Source: Sclerotiophoma versabilis (Eukaryota > Ascomycota > Dothideomycetes > Pleosporales > Didymellaceae). From it: a stretch of 64,000 nt of DNA. This document shows, piece by piece, positions 1-9,958 of this stretch. The notes below the pieces were generated by a model that did no database searches, was not told where the DNA came from, and saw only the letters and a list, made by a program, of their open reading frames with translations. Each line of letters begins with the position of its first letter. Position 1 is the stretch's first letter. The translations under genes were made by a program, and so were the position numbers. The stretch spans positions 620,001-684,000 of the forward strand of contig JAAROD010000076.1 in NCBI GenBank assembly GCA_012274445.1, written 5' to 3'.

Positions 1-647
1 ATTATCTTTAAAGCAAGTATTGAAAGCTTTTAGCAACTTGCGTCTTGAATTTCCACTGAAGACCGAGAGGAAGCGCCCAAGTTTTTGCGGTACAATTCAT
101 AGGTAACCCTATGTGTAGTCTTCTGCAATGGTTTGCCAATTGCGGTTAATGGCAGCCAGAGAAATAAGACCAGTGGTTGTTTGTACTCGTGGATTATTGC
201 GTGGATTATTTCGTTGGGTAAGTAAACCATGACGATCTTCACGAATCGTACAGTTTTGAGATTATAATATAGCTAACAAGAGAATAAGGAAACCAACTAC
301 GGGCTATGCTGGGAAGGTGTTTTGTTGTTAGGAACAGGGGATTAGCGCAAAGCAACGGAGGCAAGCCAGCCATTTCGAATAAGTGCGGGAATCGGCCTGC
401 TGTGCCACGTACCGCGCCCCAGCCCAAGGATGAGCTGACATTGAACCGTATCGTGTTATGATTGTAGGAGAACCTGATGGTCGCTTCGATCTCGCCTTCA
501 ACCAAGCTCAATCCGACAGCTAACATATTTGTCACTCTCGAGAAGGCTGTGCGTCCAGACGATACCATTCGATAGTTCCAAACCGATGTACAATGCCAGA
601 AGGCAAGTAAGATGGCTCAAGACAATGACTGAGAGCTCTTCAATGCC
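1..647. other. Intergenic, no gene recognised
   Basis: No reading frame here resembles a known protein and no spliced model could be built. The short open frames on both strands lack fungal codon bias and overlap each other. Confidence 0.5.
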
Positions 648-782
648 TCATCCAGTCTTCTGCATGGTCTCTGCCTTCTCCGGTGGCGCTTCTTTCGAAT
701 CTTTGTCTTTGGGCGTCATGTAAACAGCCATTGCAGGCAGGGCGACGCCCAGAGCGAGACGTCCGTAGCAAAAGAAACTCAT
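648..782 (-). CDS. Putative 44-residue membrane micro-protein
   Basis: A short minus-strand ORF with a good start context (cgacATGag). The frame remains open upstream, but this ATG is the best start. The protein begins MSFFCYGRLALGVALP, giving one hydrophobic helix at about residues 5-20, then a charged tail rich in Lys, Asp and Glu and ending TMQKTG. Codons end mostly in C or G, as in real genes of this window, unlike the surrounding ORFs. The layout, a short N-terminal helix plus charged tail, resembles small mitochondrial or ER membrane subunits, but I do not recognise a family. It lies about 375 bp from the divergent hydrolase gene, so a shared promoter is possible. It could be chance; homologues would decide it. 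Confidence 0.35.
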   Translation of the reverse strand: MSFFCYGRLALGVALPAMAVYMTPKDKDSKEAPPEKAETMQKTG

Positions 783-1156
783 GTCGCGAGGATGTAATGA
801 GTGCCCTTTTCTCTGAGAGTTGGCTGGTGTTTCAATGGTAGGTTGCTGGTCGTTGATGAGTCCGAATGTAACCAGTACAACGGGCCTTGAAATTCGGTCC
901 CGGCGTAGCACTACGATTGCCGACAAAGATTCAGAAACGGATTTTTAACGGTGCAATATGTCGGCAATGAAAGTGTAGCCTGTGCCTGTCGTGGTGTGGT
1001 TGCCACCGTCATCGGAACTGTCAATCGCGCTGCGTTACGTCATCGTCGACTACGGTATCCAATTGCAGCTTCCCCTCCACATATGAGCACATCAACAACA
1101 CTCGGCCCATCACGATACTACAGCACACAACCTTTCCAGTCTTCAAATACACCAGC
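783..1156. other. Upstream region between the micro-ORF and the hydrolase gene
   Basis: About 370 bp without a gene. It probably holds the promoter and 5' UTR of the plus-strand hydrolase; the run just before its ATG is CA-rich (cacaaccttt, aatacaccagc), as is common in fungal leaders. No specific binding site was recognised. Confidence 0.4.
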
Positions 1157-2134
1157 ATGTCTTCCCAAGGGTCTCCACAAGTGAAATACTACGATATTCC
1201 AAATTTCACTTTCCACAACGGCGACACCCTCCCCACTGTCCGAGTCGCATACCAGGTCCTCAATCCACGACAAGAGAAAGTGGCCGTAGTCCACACATGT
1301 TTCCGAGGCCGAATCGCAAACACGTTAAACCACGCCGACTATGCGCTGCGCGACTACAAAGTAATCGTCATTGCGCTCTTCGGCAACGGCGAATCCTCGT
1401 CGCCGTCCAACACGGAGAAATTCCCTGCTAAGCTCGAATACATGGACTGCGTCAAAGCACAACACAAGCTCCTCACCGAAGAGCTGAAGATGGACCAAGT
1501 GGACGTGATGCTCGGCTTTTCCATGGGCGGACAAATCACATACCACTGGATTACGACGCACCGATCCTTTGTCAAGAACGCGGTTATCGTATGTTCATCC
1601 GCCAAAACATCGAAGCACAATTTCCAGTTCCTGGAAGGCCCGAAGGCGGGGCTGCAGAACGCTAAAAATGCAGAGTCTGGGATTAGGGCGTTTGGAAAGG
1701 GGTATTCTGCGTGGTTGACGAGTGCAGAGTGGTTTGATGAGGAGCTGTATAAAGAGATGGGGTTTGATTCCTTGGAGGCGTGGGATGAGAATGCGACATT
1801 CAAGGGGTATGAAGGGTGGACTGGGGATGATCTGTTGGCTATGTTGGGAATGTGGCAGCGCGGCGACATTTCGAGGTGCGGTCAAAGCTTTGATGGCGAC
1901 CTAATCAAAGCTCTCAAGCACATCGACGCGAGGGTGTTGCTGATGCCGTGTGAGACCGATCAGTACTTCCGGCCAAAGGCTAATGAGAGGGAGGTGGGCC
2001 ACTTGAAAGGTGGTCAGGTAGCAGTTGTGCCCAGTATCTGGGGGCATATCGCTGGTGGTGGTGCGAATGAGCAGGATGTCAGGTGGATGGAACGAAAGAT
2101 TACTGACTTCCTCAAAGGCGGCTATCCTTCCTGA
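1157..2134 (+). CDS. MetX-like alpha/beta hydrolase
   Basis: Single-exon gene for a 325-residue alpha/beta-hydrolase of the homoserine O-acetyltransferase (MetX) superfamily. The nucleophile elbow GFSMGG places the catalytic Ser at residue 122; a candidate acid Asp is at 268 (CETDQYF) and the His at 297 (WGHIAGGG). FGNGESSSPSN near residues 75-85 matches the oxyanion-side region of MetX-like proteins. No signal peptide is visible, so it is probably cytosolic. It is shorter than true fungal homoserine acetyltransferases, which usually approach 400-500 residues. Many such short members sit outside methionine synthesis and act as esterases or acyltransferases of unknown substrate, so I do not assign met2. 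The start was chosen for its context (ccagcATGtc). The gene ends 230 bp from the convergent membrane-protein gene. Confidence 0.88.
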   Translation: MSSQGSPQVKYYDIPNFTFHNGDTLPTVRVAYQVLNPRQEKVAVVHTCFRGRIANTLNHADYALRDYKVIVIALFGNGESSSPSNTEKFPAKLEYMDCVKAQHKLLTEELKMDQVDVMLGFSMGGQITYHWITTHRSFVKNAVIVCSSAKTSKHNFQFLEGPKAGLQNAKNAESGIRAFGKGYSAWLTSAEWFDEELYKEMGFDSLEAWDENATFKGYEGWTGDDLLAMLGMWQRGDISRCGQSFDGDLIKALKHIDARVLLMPCETDQYFRPKANEREVGHLKGGQVAVVPSIWGHIAGGGANEQDVRWMERKITDFLKGGYPS

Positions 2135-2364
2135 TGTTGCCGAAATGCGAAGCCAACACCTGGAAAGAGAAAACATATTTGAGACGTACCATGTGTGAAC
2201 CCACATATAGTTGTACATATGTCTGGAAACAAAGATTCTACAGCAAACCAAATATATAATAGTAAACTGACCTGCCTATGACAGACAGATCGAAATTATG
2301 TACAACTAGATGATGCATCATTATGGCGGGCCAAGCCGTCATAACATCTCTTCTGTCTGTTTAC

Positions 2365-3594
2365 TTACTGTTGCTTATTGAGATGATCAGATCTCGCCTC
2401 TGCACCACTGAGTTCAGCAGCCGGAGAGGCAGGGGATTCGTCTGGTTGCGGCGCTCCCGGTGCGCTCGACGTAATTGGCGCAATCCCGTTGCTGTCACCA
2501 CCGAGCTCTGCGGCCCCACTAGTAGCCTCATACCTGGCGTTATGCCCAAAGGTCCCCAGCGGCGGGTTTACAGTGGCATTGTTAGCTGACTGAAAGCCGT
2601 ATTGCGAAGTAGGCGATATCTGTGGTGGCGAAAAGCCTCCTTGCTGAGGGTACCCTTGCTGGGCGTATGGATCCGGCTGTCCGGGTTGATTGTAGTATGT
2701 TGGCTGGGCTGGCGGAAAGTGAGGCTTCGCATCGGTGTAGCCGCCAACGCCTGTTGGTGGCTGGGAGGGATCAAAGTGTGCCATAGATGCGGTACCGTAC
2801 TGAGGCCTCTGGGCAGCCTTTTTCTTGCGGCCTAGGAAGAAAAACACAACCGCTCCAACAAGCGCGAGACCTAGTACGGGACCAAGGACCGCGCCTGCTA
2901 TCCATGCTTTCGAACCGGTTTCTGGTTTGGCAGTGGTGGATGGTCCGGGTGAGGAGGATGCTGTGAGATTTTCAGGCGATGCTTTAGGTATCTTGCGACA
3001 CTTGGGACTTACTTGAAGAAGTTTCAACACTGTCAGTCTTCGATGCCGGAATACTACGGTAATATGACCAATTCATATTAGAATCTCCGCAGTTAATGTT
3101 CGTCTTTGGATGGGAGTCCTGGGTGTTCTCGTAGATGAAGATCGTGTTGCATACTGAAAGCGCGGTGTTGTTGTAGTTTGCGGTACAAGCAATCGTTGTT
3201 GCGCTTGAGATGTCAGGGTATGTGTAGAACTGGGATCCTCCAACACAAGCTGTTGGCGCATAGCAGCGGGCAAGAGATGTCGGGCAACATTGTGCATATT
3301 GTCCACTCTGGTACCACGTGAGGCCAGGGTTGCCTGATTACGTTAGGAAAAGAAATCTATTGATGCAAAATGCTCACAGTCGATACTGGACCCTATCAGT
3401 GTGGTTAGCGAGAGACTGAGATATATACTGGATGACCTACAGGTGCTGTTCACTTCGAGATATCCAATGAAGTTATCATTGTTCTGCCTTGGTAACACAG
3501 CAGCAGTAGTGATGGTTGGGTCTGCGGGTTTAGCGGTCGAAAGCTGCCACAAAGCTGAGGCTGAGAGTACGATCGTTCGCAGTCGTGCGGACAT
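2365..3594 (-). CDS. Secreted/single-pass membrane protein with Cys-rich ectodomain
   Basis: Four-exon minus-strand gene (exons 3594-3441, 3392-3378, 3333-3013, 2960-2365; introns 48, 44 and 52 nt) giving 361 residues in frame. Exon 2 is a 15-nt micro-exon. Order of parts: signal peptide at about 1-21; a Cys-rich ectodomain with motifs IDCNPGLTWY, QYAQCCP and CYAPTACVGG and several N-glycosylation sequons; a Ser/Thr/Pro stalk; one transmembrane helix (AWIAGAVLGPVLGLALVGAV) followed by the stop-transfer RKKK; and a cytosolic tail rich in Pro, Gln, Tyr and Gly. This resembles fungal glycophorin- or WSC-type wall sensors in architecture, but the ectodomain is not a canonical WSC domain. A role in surface sensing is an inference. 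The start is an ATG at the head of the signal peptide. Confidence 0.82.
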
Positions 3595-5029
3595 TGTTGC
3601 AGCCGACGTCACTTTTCGAGCACTGAGTTGAAGGAGGCTGAGGGGTGTCGCGAAGAGGAGCAGCCCACAAGTTAAATGAGAAGAGATCGCCCTGCGTGAC
3701 ATATGCCCACTTTTCAAGCCACAACTCGCCCGCATTTTGGGCGCATGTCCAGTCTCTCGTCGTCCAAGATGGATGTGGATGCGTCATGCCAGACGCGGCC
3801 AACGGGTACAACACTGACCAACAGCGGATAGGTGGTACTGAGCCACACGATGGTGCTGATGCAGTGTCTAGCCCTAGTTGGCTAGCGATGAATGCTGCGG
3901 ATTGTCTGACTGAAAGTCACGTTTCAGCTTGACGTACGTCCACGAACTGTGAGCATAGGGATACTTGAAAGGTGTTTAGCGTCATGTTTGTGGAGCAACA
4001 ACCCAGACACCTTTGCTTGTGGCGTTTGTAGGGCACAACCAAGCTTTTTGGCGTGACAGCTGATGGGCGGGCGATGCGAAAGCTGAGACTCCATTTCAAC
4101 GAACCAAACAAAGGGCAAGTGAAGGTTCAGTGTTGCAAAGCCCAAGGCTTGAAGGCTTTGTCAAGCAAGACAGTGGCGTGCTCGTGACATGGAGCTGAGT
4201 ATCGGATTCGCTGATACGTTGCGAGGCTGCATATATGCATGCACTTACTCAACCCTAAGCAGAAGTCTTGCTGCTGAAGGAAGACGGTGGTGATCGGCGT
4301 AAGACCGGTCTAATTATGGTTTTTCTGCTGGCTGGCTGCGGCATTGCTCACGTCCTTCACGCTGTCCTGCCATCGTTCGGAGTGCAGGACAATCTTTCAC
4401 GTTTATTGGAGCGTACTTCAGATGTCGCATGGTCTTTAGGAGAAGTCCGCCAGAGCAGAGGAGATGTTGACCTTGTGTTGATGGAAACAGTGAGGGCCAC
4501 CGTAAACGGGCCGCACCTTTGCAGGTTGTTAGTCAGCACGTCGGTTCTGAGGCCACGTGCCGCTGAAATATCCTCCAACTACCACAACAGCAATATATGG
4601 TAGGATGTCACCGAACCACCATCAATGGCTGGACTGTGCTCGTTAAACGAACCTCGCCACAGTCACCTCAACTGCGCGCGCTTCTCAGGGTTTGCTCAGG
4701 CGTCAATGTAGCTATTTTTAAGAACGGCAACTTCGCCTTGTGACTAACACCCTCTTCATCATGCTGCATTTATGTATCGACCTCAACACAAGGGTTGTTT
4801 ACAACATTGAGCTGGTACCTCCCTATCCCAGCAGGTAATTCAAGGAATGGGGGATTGCAATGATAGCCATCCGCTTCAGCCGACCAAAGGAGCATCATCC
4901 ATGTTTCGAGCAATCTCCCGCCCTAGTTCCCTTATTGTTGCGCCGCAAATCTTCAAGATGTAGCTTATTCGCTCACTTATCCATCATGGTGATGTTGATG
5001 ACACTCCTTACTTTCCTTCATCGCGAACC
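3595..5029. other. Intergenic between divergent membrane-protein and F-box genes
   Basis: About 1.4 kb with only short overlapping frames. It should contain both promoters and the 5' UTRs. A 111-codon plus-strand frame at 4268-4603 was considered and not accepted because it has no recognisable domain. Confidence 0.5.
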
Positions 5030-6202
5030 ATGTTCTCACTAATACGCCATGAAAAAACGTCAACCCAACGCATTGTTGAACGCGTTCGCTTCACAGACTT
5101 GCCTGACGATGTCCTCATTTTAATCTGCTCAGAGTGCACTATCGACCAAGTATTTACTCTGCGACTGACGGACAGAAGATTAAGAAGCCTGATTTCCGAG
5201 TACGTCAGCACCATTGCGCCTTCGGTTGCGCAAGCCACGTTTCCTCACAGTTACAACCTCTTGCTGCACAAGCCTTTGCGTTACAGCGTCCAATGGCTTG
5301 GGGACCTGGTTCCGCGGCACCTTGCAGCGATTCTTGTGGACCGTCATCGCATCGCACACGACTCGATGCAGCAGCGATACGGCATCCCGGCCGAAGAGAC
5401 TTACGGCGATGAACTTCGCGCTCGCATCACGAATGGCTGGCGCATTCTGACTCAACTGGCAAACATATCGAAGGAAGTTCATAGGCCGAACGCGTCAGAG
5501 ACTTCGAAACCTACCAGCGACTTCAGCATCCGAATGATATGCCCCTCACGCAGACTGGAGGCAAAGCGACGGAAGGAAGGTCTAATTGTTGAGCGACGAC
5601 TGGCATTTATCGATTCGATGCCCGCTCAGAATGCCAAGGATTACAAACTCATGTTCATGCTCCTTTCCTCGGCTTTCCGGACGTCAAGATCGAACATGGG
5701 CGAGGATCATAAGCCATGGGTGTTTGATTGGGGCAGTGGCATCGATGGGCAAAGACTGTTCCGTAAAGGCAGTTCTTGGTTGGCATGGTTTGTGCTGGCT
5801 GAAGGACCGGATCTGTTTTGGAAGCAATGGTGGACTTTACCGTACGACTCGCCGATGACAAGACACTACATCCGCGATCGCGCTGTCAAGGTATGGAAGG
5901 AAACGCCACAAGAGCTGGTAGACGATCAGCGAGAGCATGCGAGAAGAATCCAGGAAGCCATCAACAACAGGGCGGAGGTCGGCACAGATTTCGTGTCGGT
6001 GAATCCAATACCATACTTTACGCAGTATGCAGAATATCGGCTGTCGAGGTGGAAGTGTGGCATATTACCTGTGAAGGAGACCATGTGTCATGTACCCTTC
6101 CACATTGAGTTTCGGTGTCCGGAGGAGATGGTACAGCAATACCAACTGCTTCTGCAAGGCAAGGAGGCAGCGAAGTCGAAGCACGCCACGGCAAGGGTAT
6201 GA
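5030..6202 (+). CDS. F-box domain protein
   Basis: Single-exon 390-residue protein. Residues about 20-60 carry an F-box-like motif: FTDLPDDVLILICSEC, then DQVFTLRLTDRRLRSLISEY, matching the Leu-Pro-x-x-[ILV] start and the helix-loop-helix that binds SKP1. The rest has no recognised substrate-binding repeats; it is Trp-, Arg- and Tyr-rich, as in many fungal F-box proteins of unknown target. The likely role is substrate adaptor of an SCF ubiquitin ligase, inferred from the F-box alone. The start ATG is in good context (aaccATGtt). The TGA stop lies within the first unit of a 10-bp minisatellite, so the 3' end of the gene abuts a length-variable repeat. Confidence 0.75.
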   Translation: MFSLIRHEKTSTQRIVERVRFTDLPDDVLILICSECTIDQVFTLRLTDRRLRSLISEYVSTIAPSVAQATFPHSYNLLLHKPLRYSVQWLGDLVPRHLAAILVDRHRIAHDSMQQRYGIPAEETYGDELRARITNGWRILTQLANISKEVHRPNASETSKPTSDFSIRMICPSRRLEAKRRKEGLIVERRLAFIDSMPAQNAKDYKLMFMLLSSAFRTSRSNMGEDHKPWVFDWGSGIDGQRLFRKGSSWLAWFVLAEGPDLFWKQWWTLPYDSPMTRHYIRDRAVKVWKETPQELVDDQREHARRIQEAINNRAEVGTDFVSVNPIPYFTQYAEYRLSRWKCGILPVKETMCHVPFHIEFRCPEEMVQQYQLLLQGKEAAKSKHATARV

Positions 6203-6263
6203 GGCAAGCAGAGGCAAGCAGAGGCAAGCAGAGGCAAGCAGAGGCAGGCGGAGGCAAGCGGAG
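6201..6263. repeat. 10-bp minisatellite at an F-box stop codon
   Basis: Four perfect head-to-tail copies of gaggcaagca from 6201 to 6240, then diverging copies (gaggcaggcg, gaggcaagcg) to about 6263. The first copy overlaps the TGA of the F-box gene (6200-6202). Confidence 0.95.
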
Positions 6264-7001
6264 GTAAAGCTCCAACCACGACATCAACCGCACAACCAGG
6301 ATCTTGTCCGAGGGCGATGACAAGTCCAAGATTGAGTCTACTTGTTCGGGCTAGCATACCGGGTGGGTGGAAAGGTCGGCCACGTGCGTCGGCAGCTTGT
6401 GAGGTGCATTTCGGTCAAGGCAGGCGGCCATGGAGATTGGGGGAGGGGGCATGCAGGCAGAGATTGGTGCAGCGTTGCAGCATCGGTGTAGGCCATGGAC
6501 GTGTAGCTCCCTGTCTCGACGCGGCAGGGTGCCCCTCTTTCAGCCTCAGGCAGCTTTGTTTCCCACACAGCAGGGCAGCCAGTCGCCAAGTCGCAGCAGC
6601 GGCAGGGGACAGCGGATGAGCGAAGGCGTGGGGGAGCAAGAAGCAATTTCGAAGCTTTGGCCGTGTCCACCGTGCGATATACAGCAATTGATAGAGAGCA
6701 GTGTTATACGAGGTGCGAGAATTAGGTGTGATTACGAGTGCTAAATATAGCAGGGCCCAAGCGTGGGGATGCACGTCGACGCGGGACTAGTGGCAAGCGG
6801 GCGATCCAGCATGTCCAACGCGCGGTGCCATCGTATCCACACCAGAATACGCGGGCAGCGTGCGGAGGTCCTCCTGGCCATGTCTCCTCACCCTCCGCCG
6901 AACAGGTGAAAGCAAAACGCCCAGGCATGCTCCATGCAGCCCCGTCGCCCCGCGCCCCTCCTCGACTCCGCATGACGAGCGGCCGACGACAGACGCACGA
7001 C
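6264..7001. other. Intergenic leader ahead of the CaaX propeller gene
   Basis: GC-rich stretch with overlapping open frames on both strands caused by low stop-codon density. The plus frame used by the downstream protein is open from an ATG at 6860, so this DNA could also encode an N-terminal extension. No other gene is supported. Confidence 0.45.
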
Positions 7002-7064
7002 CGGCTCGACTGGCACGACTGGCACGACTGGCACGACTGGCACGACTGGCACGACTGGCACGAC
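7002..7064. repeat. 9-bp minisatellite (tggcacgac)n
   Basis: Six perfect copies of tggcacgac from 7011 to 7064, preceded by one imperfect copy. The 9-nt unit keeps all three plus frames open. In the frame of the downstream protein it would encode repeated Ala-Arg-Leu. Confidence 0.95.
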
Positions 7065-7264
7065 AACGACGGCGCTGGACGGCCCGCCGGCAAACGATGG
7101 TAGGGAGGAGGACCCCACGGGACGACGCAGGCCACGGAGACAGCAGGACAGGCGCCCGGGGAAAGGAAGCCACGCCCGCCCGCAATGGAGGCCCGCTGAG
7201 CGCGGATTCGAGCGTCGAGGCTGGCGGCGCTCGCATCGCCGCGTCGTCCCTCGACAGCGCAACC

Positions 7265-9958
7265 ATGTCCTCGTCCGCCGTCAGCCAGTCCGGCTACTCG
7301 ACGGCCATGACGTCCAACATGACAGACGAGGACCGCCGGCCCAGCGCCCCGAGCAGCCCCACAGCCACCACCGCCTACGCCCACGCCCACGCCCACGCCC
7401 ACCCCACCCTCACCCTCCTCGACCTCGTCTCCAACTCGGCCTCCTCCTCTGCGCTGCCGGATAGCTTCGACTTCAACATCTCGCGCAAGGGAAACTATGT
7501 CGCCGTGTACTCGGCCTCGAACCTGTGGCTCATCCAGACCGTGCACCTGCCGAGGCTGTTTGCGCGCACCCTGCAGCTGAGGCGCAAGCCCGTCGCCGTC
7601 GACATGACCGAGGACGGCTTTCTGCTCGCAGTGCTGTCGCGGCCCTCGCAGGTCGATCTGTACGAGCTCCACGGCGAGCAGGGCGGCCAGATCAAGATGC
7701 GGCGGACCGTGCAGCTGGTGCACGAAGCCAGCTCGCTCGTCCTCTCGCCAGATGCCCGAATCCTCATCACCGGCAACAGGTTTGGCATCGAGGTCGTTGC
7801 CGTCTTTCCCGACGCACCTGCCACCGCGAGACGCACGCTTTCAGGCCCGGCCGGCGATGCCCTGGAGTTCTCAGACGACGGGCGCACGCTGCTCATCACC
7901 GGCTATGCACGCAAGTCCGACAGCTCGGCCTTGTTTGTTCTCCCCGGCCTGTACGATGGTCCGCTTGACGAGGAAGGCGCGCCCATACCCCAGCCGCCAG
8001 AGGTTGTGTGGACCGGTTCTGTGCTATTCCCCGAGACCGCAAGGATAGCCCGCCAGGCCACGCTTCTGCCAGATGCAGACACGGGCACCTTCAACGAGCT
8101 GTTTGCTTTCAACGCAGAGGAGGACTCGTGGGGGATATACGACATTGCCTGTCAGCGTTTCACCCAACGGAAGATGTTTCTGCCCGACCACCAACGCTGG
8201 ACCCGCTCCGAATTCGTTGACGATGCTATGCCAGCTGTTTCGCCTAATGCAGACCTGGCTGCCGTGGCTCTGCGCATGCGCGGCACTACTAACATCTGGG
8301 TATACGAGGTGCCAGGGTGGGAGGATAAGCCAAGTGAAAAAGCCAAAGGCCAGGACCCTATACAGCCCTGCTTCTGCATTCCCATACCGAAGCTTGGAAC
8401 GAATGCTTACCAAGAGATATCTGTGTTGCGGTGGGTCAAGATTGGCAGCAACATCCAGCGACTCATCGCCGTGGGAAATTCGAGCATAGCGCAAACTGAG
8501 AGCGACGTACCTGACGTACCAACGGGCTCCAAGGGTGTCATCATCGTTCTTGATTTCGACAAAACTAAGCCTGCTGGAAGTGTTGTGCCAGTAACTTCGA
8601 ACACCGAGTACGACCTGGACCCCCTGTGCCCTGGCGAGCTGTTACCCGAAGGCTCTCTAGACTTCAATCAAGAAGTCGAACTCATGAGAACGAGGACGTT
8701 GGCACAGCGCAGGGCGCAGGATCAAGCGGGCGGCGCACGACGGAGTTCGAGAAGTGGCGGCTCATCTGTCCAACGCTCCCGCACTACGGCTAGACCGCCA
8801 CCGATGGCAGATGAAGAAGAGTTGACGGCCGAAGAAGCACAGGCTACCTTCGAGATACCATACGACAACCAGCAACCCAGGTCGCAGATGTCCCTGGCAA
8901 GAGCTGCTACTGTGGCAGCTGTTTCCCCTGCAAATCGTCGACACCTGCGGGCGCTACCTTTTCGGCCGCTGGAGTACCGTCGTGCTGATGGCTCTGGTCA
9001 GCGAGAGTTGCCCCACGAAAGCGATGCAGATAATTGGGTTCCACCCCCACCTGCATATACAGCCAAGGCTGAGGAAGCCGAAAGTGTCAGTCTAAGCCAT
9101 CCGAATGCACCGCCAACAGGACGCCGAACTAGTCGCGGTTCAGGATCAAGATCAGGTGTGCCTCCTGTGCCTGCGCTTCCTGCCATGTCTGCCACAGTAA
9201 ACCCTTCACAGCTCTCGCCGACGGGACCATACCAAACTGGAGGCCAATCACTCTCAGCCACCGACCTGTCGCTACGACGACCATCCCTCATACACCCGGC
9301 AACACACCCCAGCCCACACTCCTCCGAATCAATACCGCAACGAGGACCAGCAGCCCAACCTCCTCCTCAACAACAACTTTCTTACACCCCACCTCTAGAA
9401 GCCCAAACCTCTCCGCCATCAACCTCAACAGCTCCTCCCATGCGCCGCCCATCCCTCTTCTCCCACCGTGCCGCAGAAAGCACAATCGACATCCGGCCCC
9501 GGCCCATTGCCGACGTCGACCTGCTCCGCCGCGGCTCCGCGCCTCTCGTACCACAGGCTCCTACTGCACCGCTCGCCGCACCCATCCAGATCCAGTGCCG
9601 TCCAGTTCCTATCACAGAAAGACCGCTCCCGTCCAATCCCCCGCTGAACCCAACAAGCACCCCTGTACCGCGCCAGCAGACTTCCCCTTCAGCCCATCTG
9701 AGTGATTACGAGAGGAGGAACCTGCTCCCACGCCTCGTGCCGCCGCAGCAACAAATGCCAGTCCCACAGGGGAGGTACGGAGTACCAATGAGCGCCCCGC
9801 CGAGGTCTGACGGCTACCTGGCAGAGCGGGAAATGCAGCAACAGTTGCAAGGACCGCAGAGTGCAAGCCCAGGCATGAGTGGGAGGACGGCCATAAGGGA
9901 GTCAAGCGCCAAGAAGGAGGAAAAGGGGAAGAAGAGGATGGCCTGTGTGCTCATGTAA
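7265..9958 (+). CDS. Beta-propeller-like protein with C-terminal CaaX box
   Basis: 897 residues if translation starts at 7265 (context gcaaccATGtcc, close to ideal). The frame is open to an ATG at 6860, which would add 135 low-complexity residues spanning the 9-bp repeat; I prefer 7265. Residues about 45-420 have WD40/YVTN-like blade signatures (NISRKGNYVAVYSASNLWLI, then similar blocks such as LEFSDDGRTLLITGYA and AVSPNADLAAVALR), suggesting a beta-propeller. The second half is a disordered Pro/Ser/Gln/Arg-rich tail. The last residues are KKEEKGKKRMACVLM: a canonical CaaX box (CVLM) preceded by a polybasic patch, as in K-Ras-type proteins. This predicts farnesylation and peripheral membrane attachment. 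The exact family and partners are unknown to me. A hexanucleotide repeat encodes (Ala-His)n near residues 39-46. Confidence 0.85.
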   Translation: MSSSAVSQSGYSTAMTSNMTDEDRRPSAPSSPTATTAYAHAHAHAHPTLTLLDLVSNSASSSALPDSFDFNISRKGNYVAVYSASNLWLIQTVHLPRLFARTLQLRRKPVAVDMTEDGFLLAVLSRPSQVDLYELHGEQGGQIKMRRTVQLVHEASSLVLSPDARILITGNRFGIEVVAVFPDAPATARRTLSGPAGDALEFSDDGRTLLITGYARKSDSSALFVLPGLYDGPLDEEGAPIPQPPEVVWTGSVLFPETARIARQATLLPDADTGTFNELFAFNAEEDSWGIYDIACQRFTQRKMFLPDHQRWTRSEFVDDAMPAVSPNADLAAVALRMRGTTNIWVYEVPGWEDKPSEKAKGQDPIQPCFCIPIPKLGTNAYQEISVLRWVKIGSNIQRLIAVGNSSIAQTESDVPDVPTGSKGVIIVLDFDKTKPAGSVVPVTSNTEYDLDPLCPGELLPEGSLDFNQEVELMRTRTLAQRRAQDQAGGARRSSRSGGSSVQRSRTTARPPPMADEEELTAEEAQATFEIPYDNQQPRSQMSLARAATVAAVSPANRRHLRALPFRPLEYRRADGSGQRELPHESDADNWVPPPPAYTAKAEEAESVSLSHPNAPPTGRRTSRGSGSRSGVPPVPALPAMSATVNPSQLSPTGPYQTGGQSLSATDLSLRRPSLIHPATHPSPHSSESIPQRGPAAQPPPQQQLSYTPPLEAQTSPPSTSTAPPMRRPSLFSHRAAESTIDIRPRPIADVDLLRRGSAPLVPQAPTAPLAAPIQIQCRPVPITERPLPSNPPLNPTSTPVPRQQTSPSAHLSDYERRNLLPRLVPPQQQMPVPQGRYGVPMSAPPRSDGYLAEREMQQQLQGPQSASPGMSGRTAIRESSAKKEEKGKKRMACVLM
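7379..7405 (+). repeat. Hexanucleotide repeat coding for Ala-His
   Basis: Repeated cgccca units inside the CaaX-protein gene, translating to alternating Ala and His. It is probably length-variable between strains. Confidence 0.85.

Noticed and set aside
6201..7064. CRISPR-like array from the short direct repeats
   Set aside because: Units are 9-10 bp and contiguous without spacers, in a eukaryotic genome; these are minisatellites.
6722..7723. 333-codon minus-strand ORF
   Set aside because: Contains the repeat-derived (CQS)n run and is antisense to the CaaX-protein gene; caused by high GC and the 9-bp repeat.
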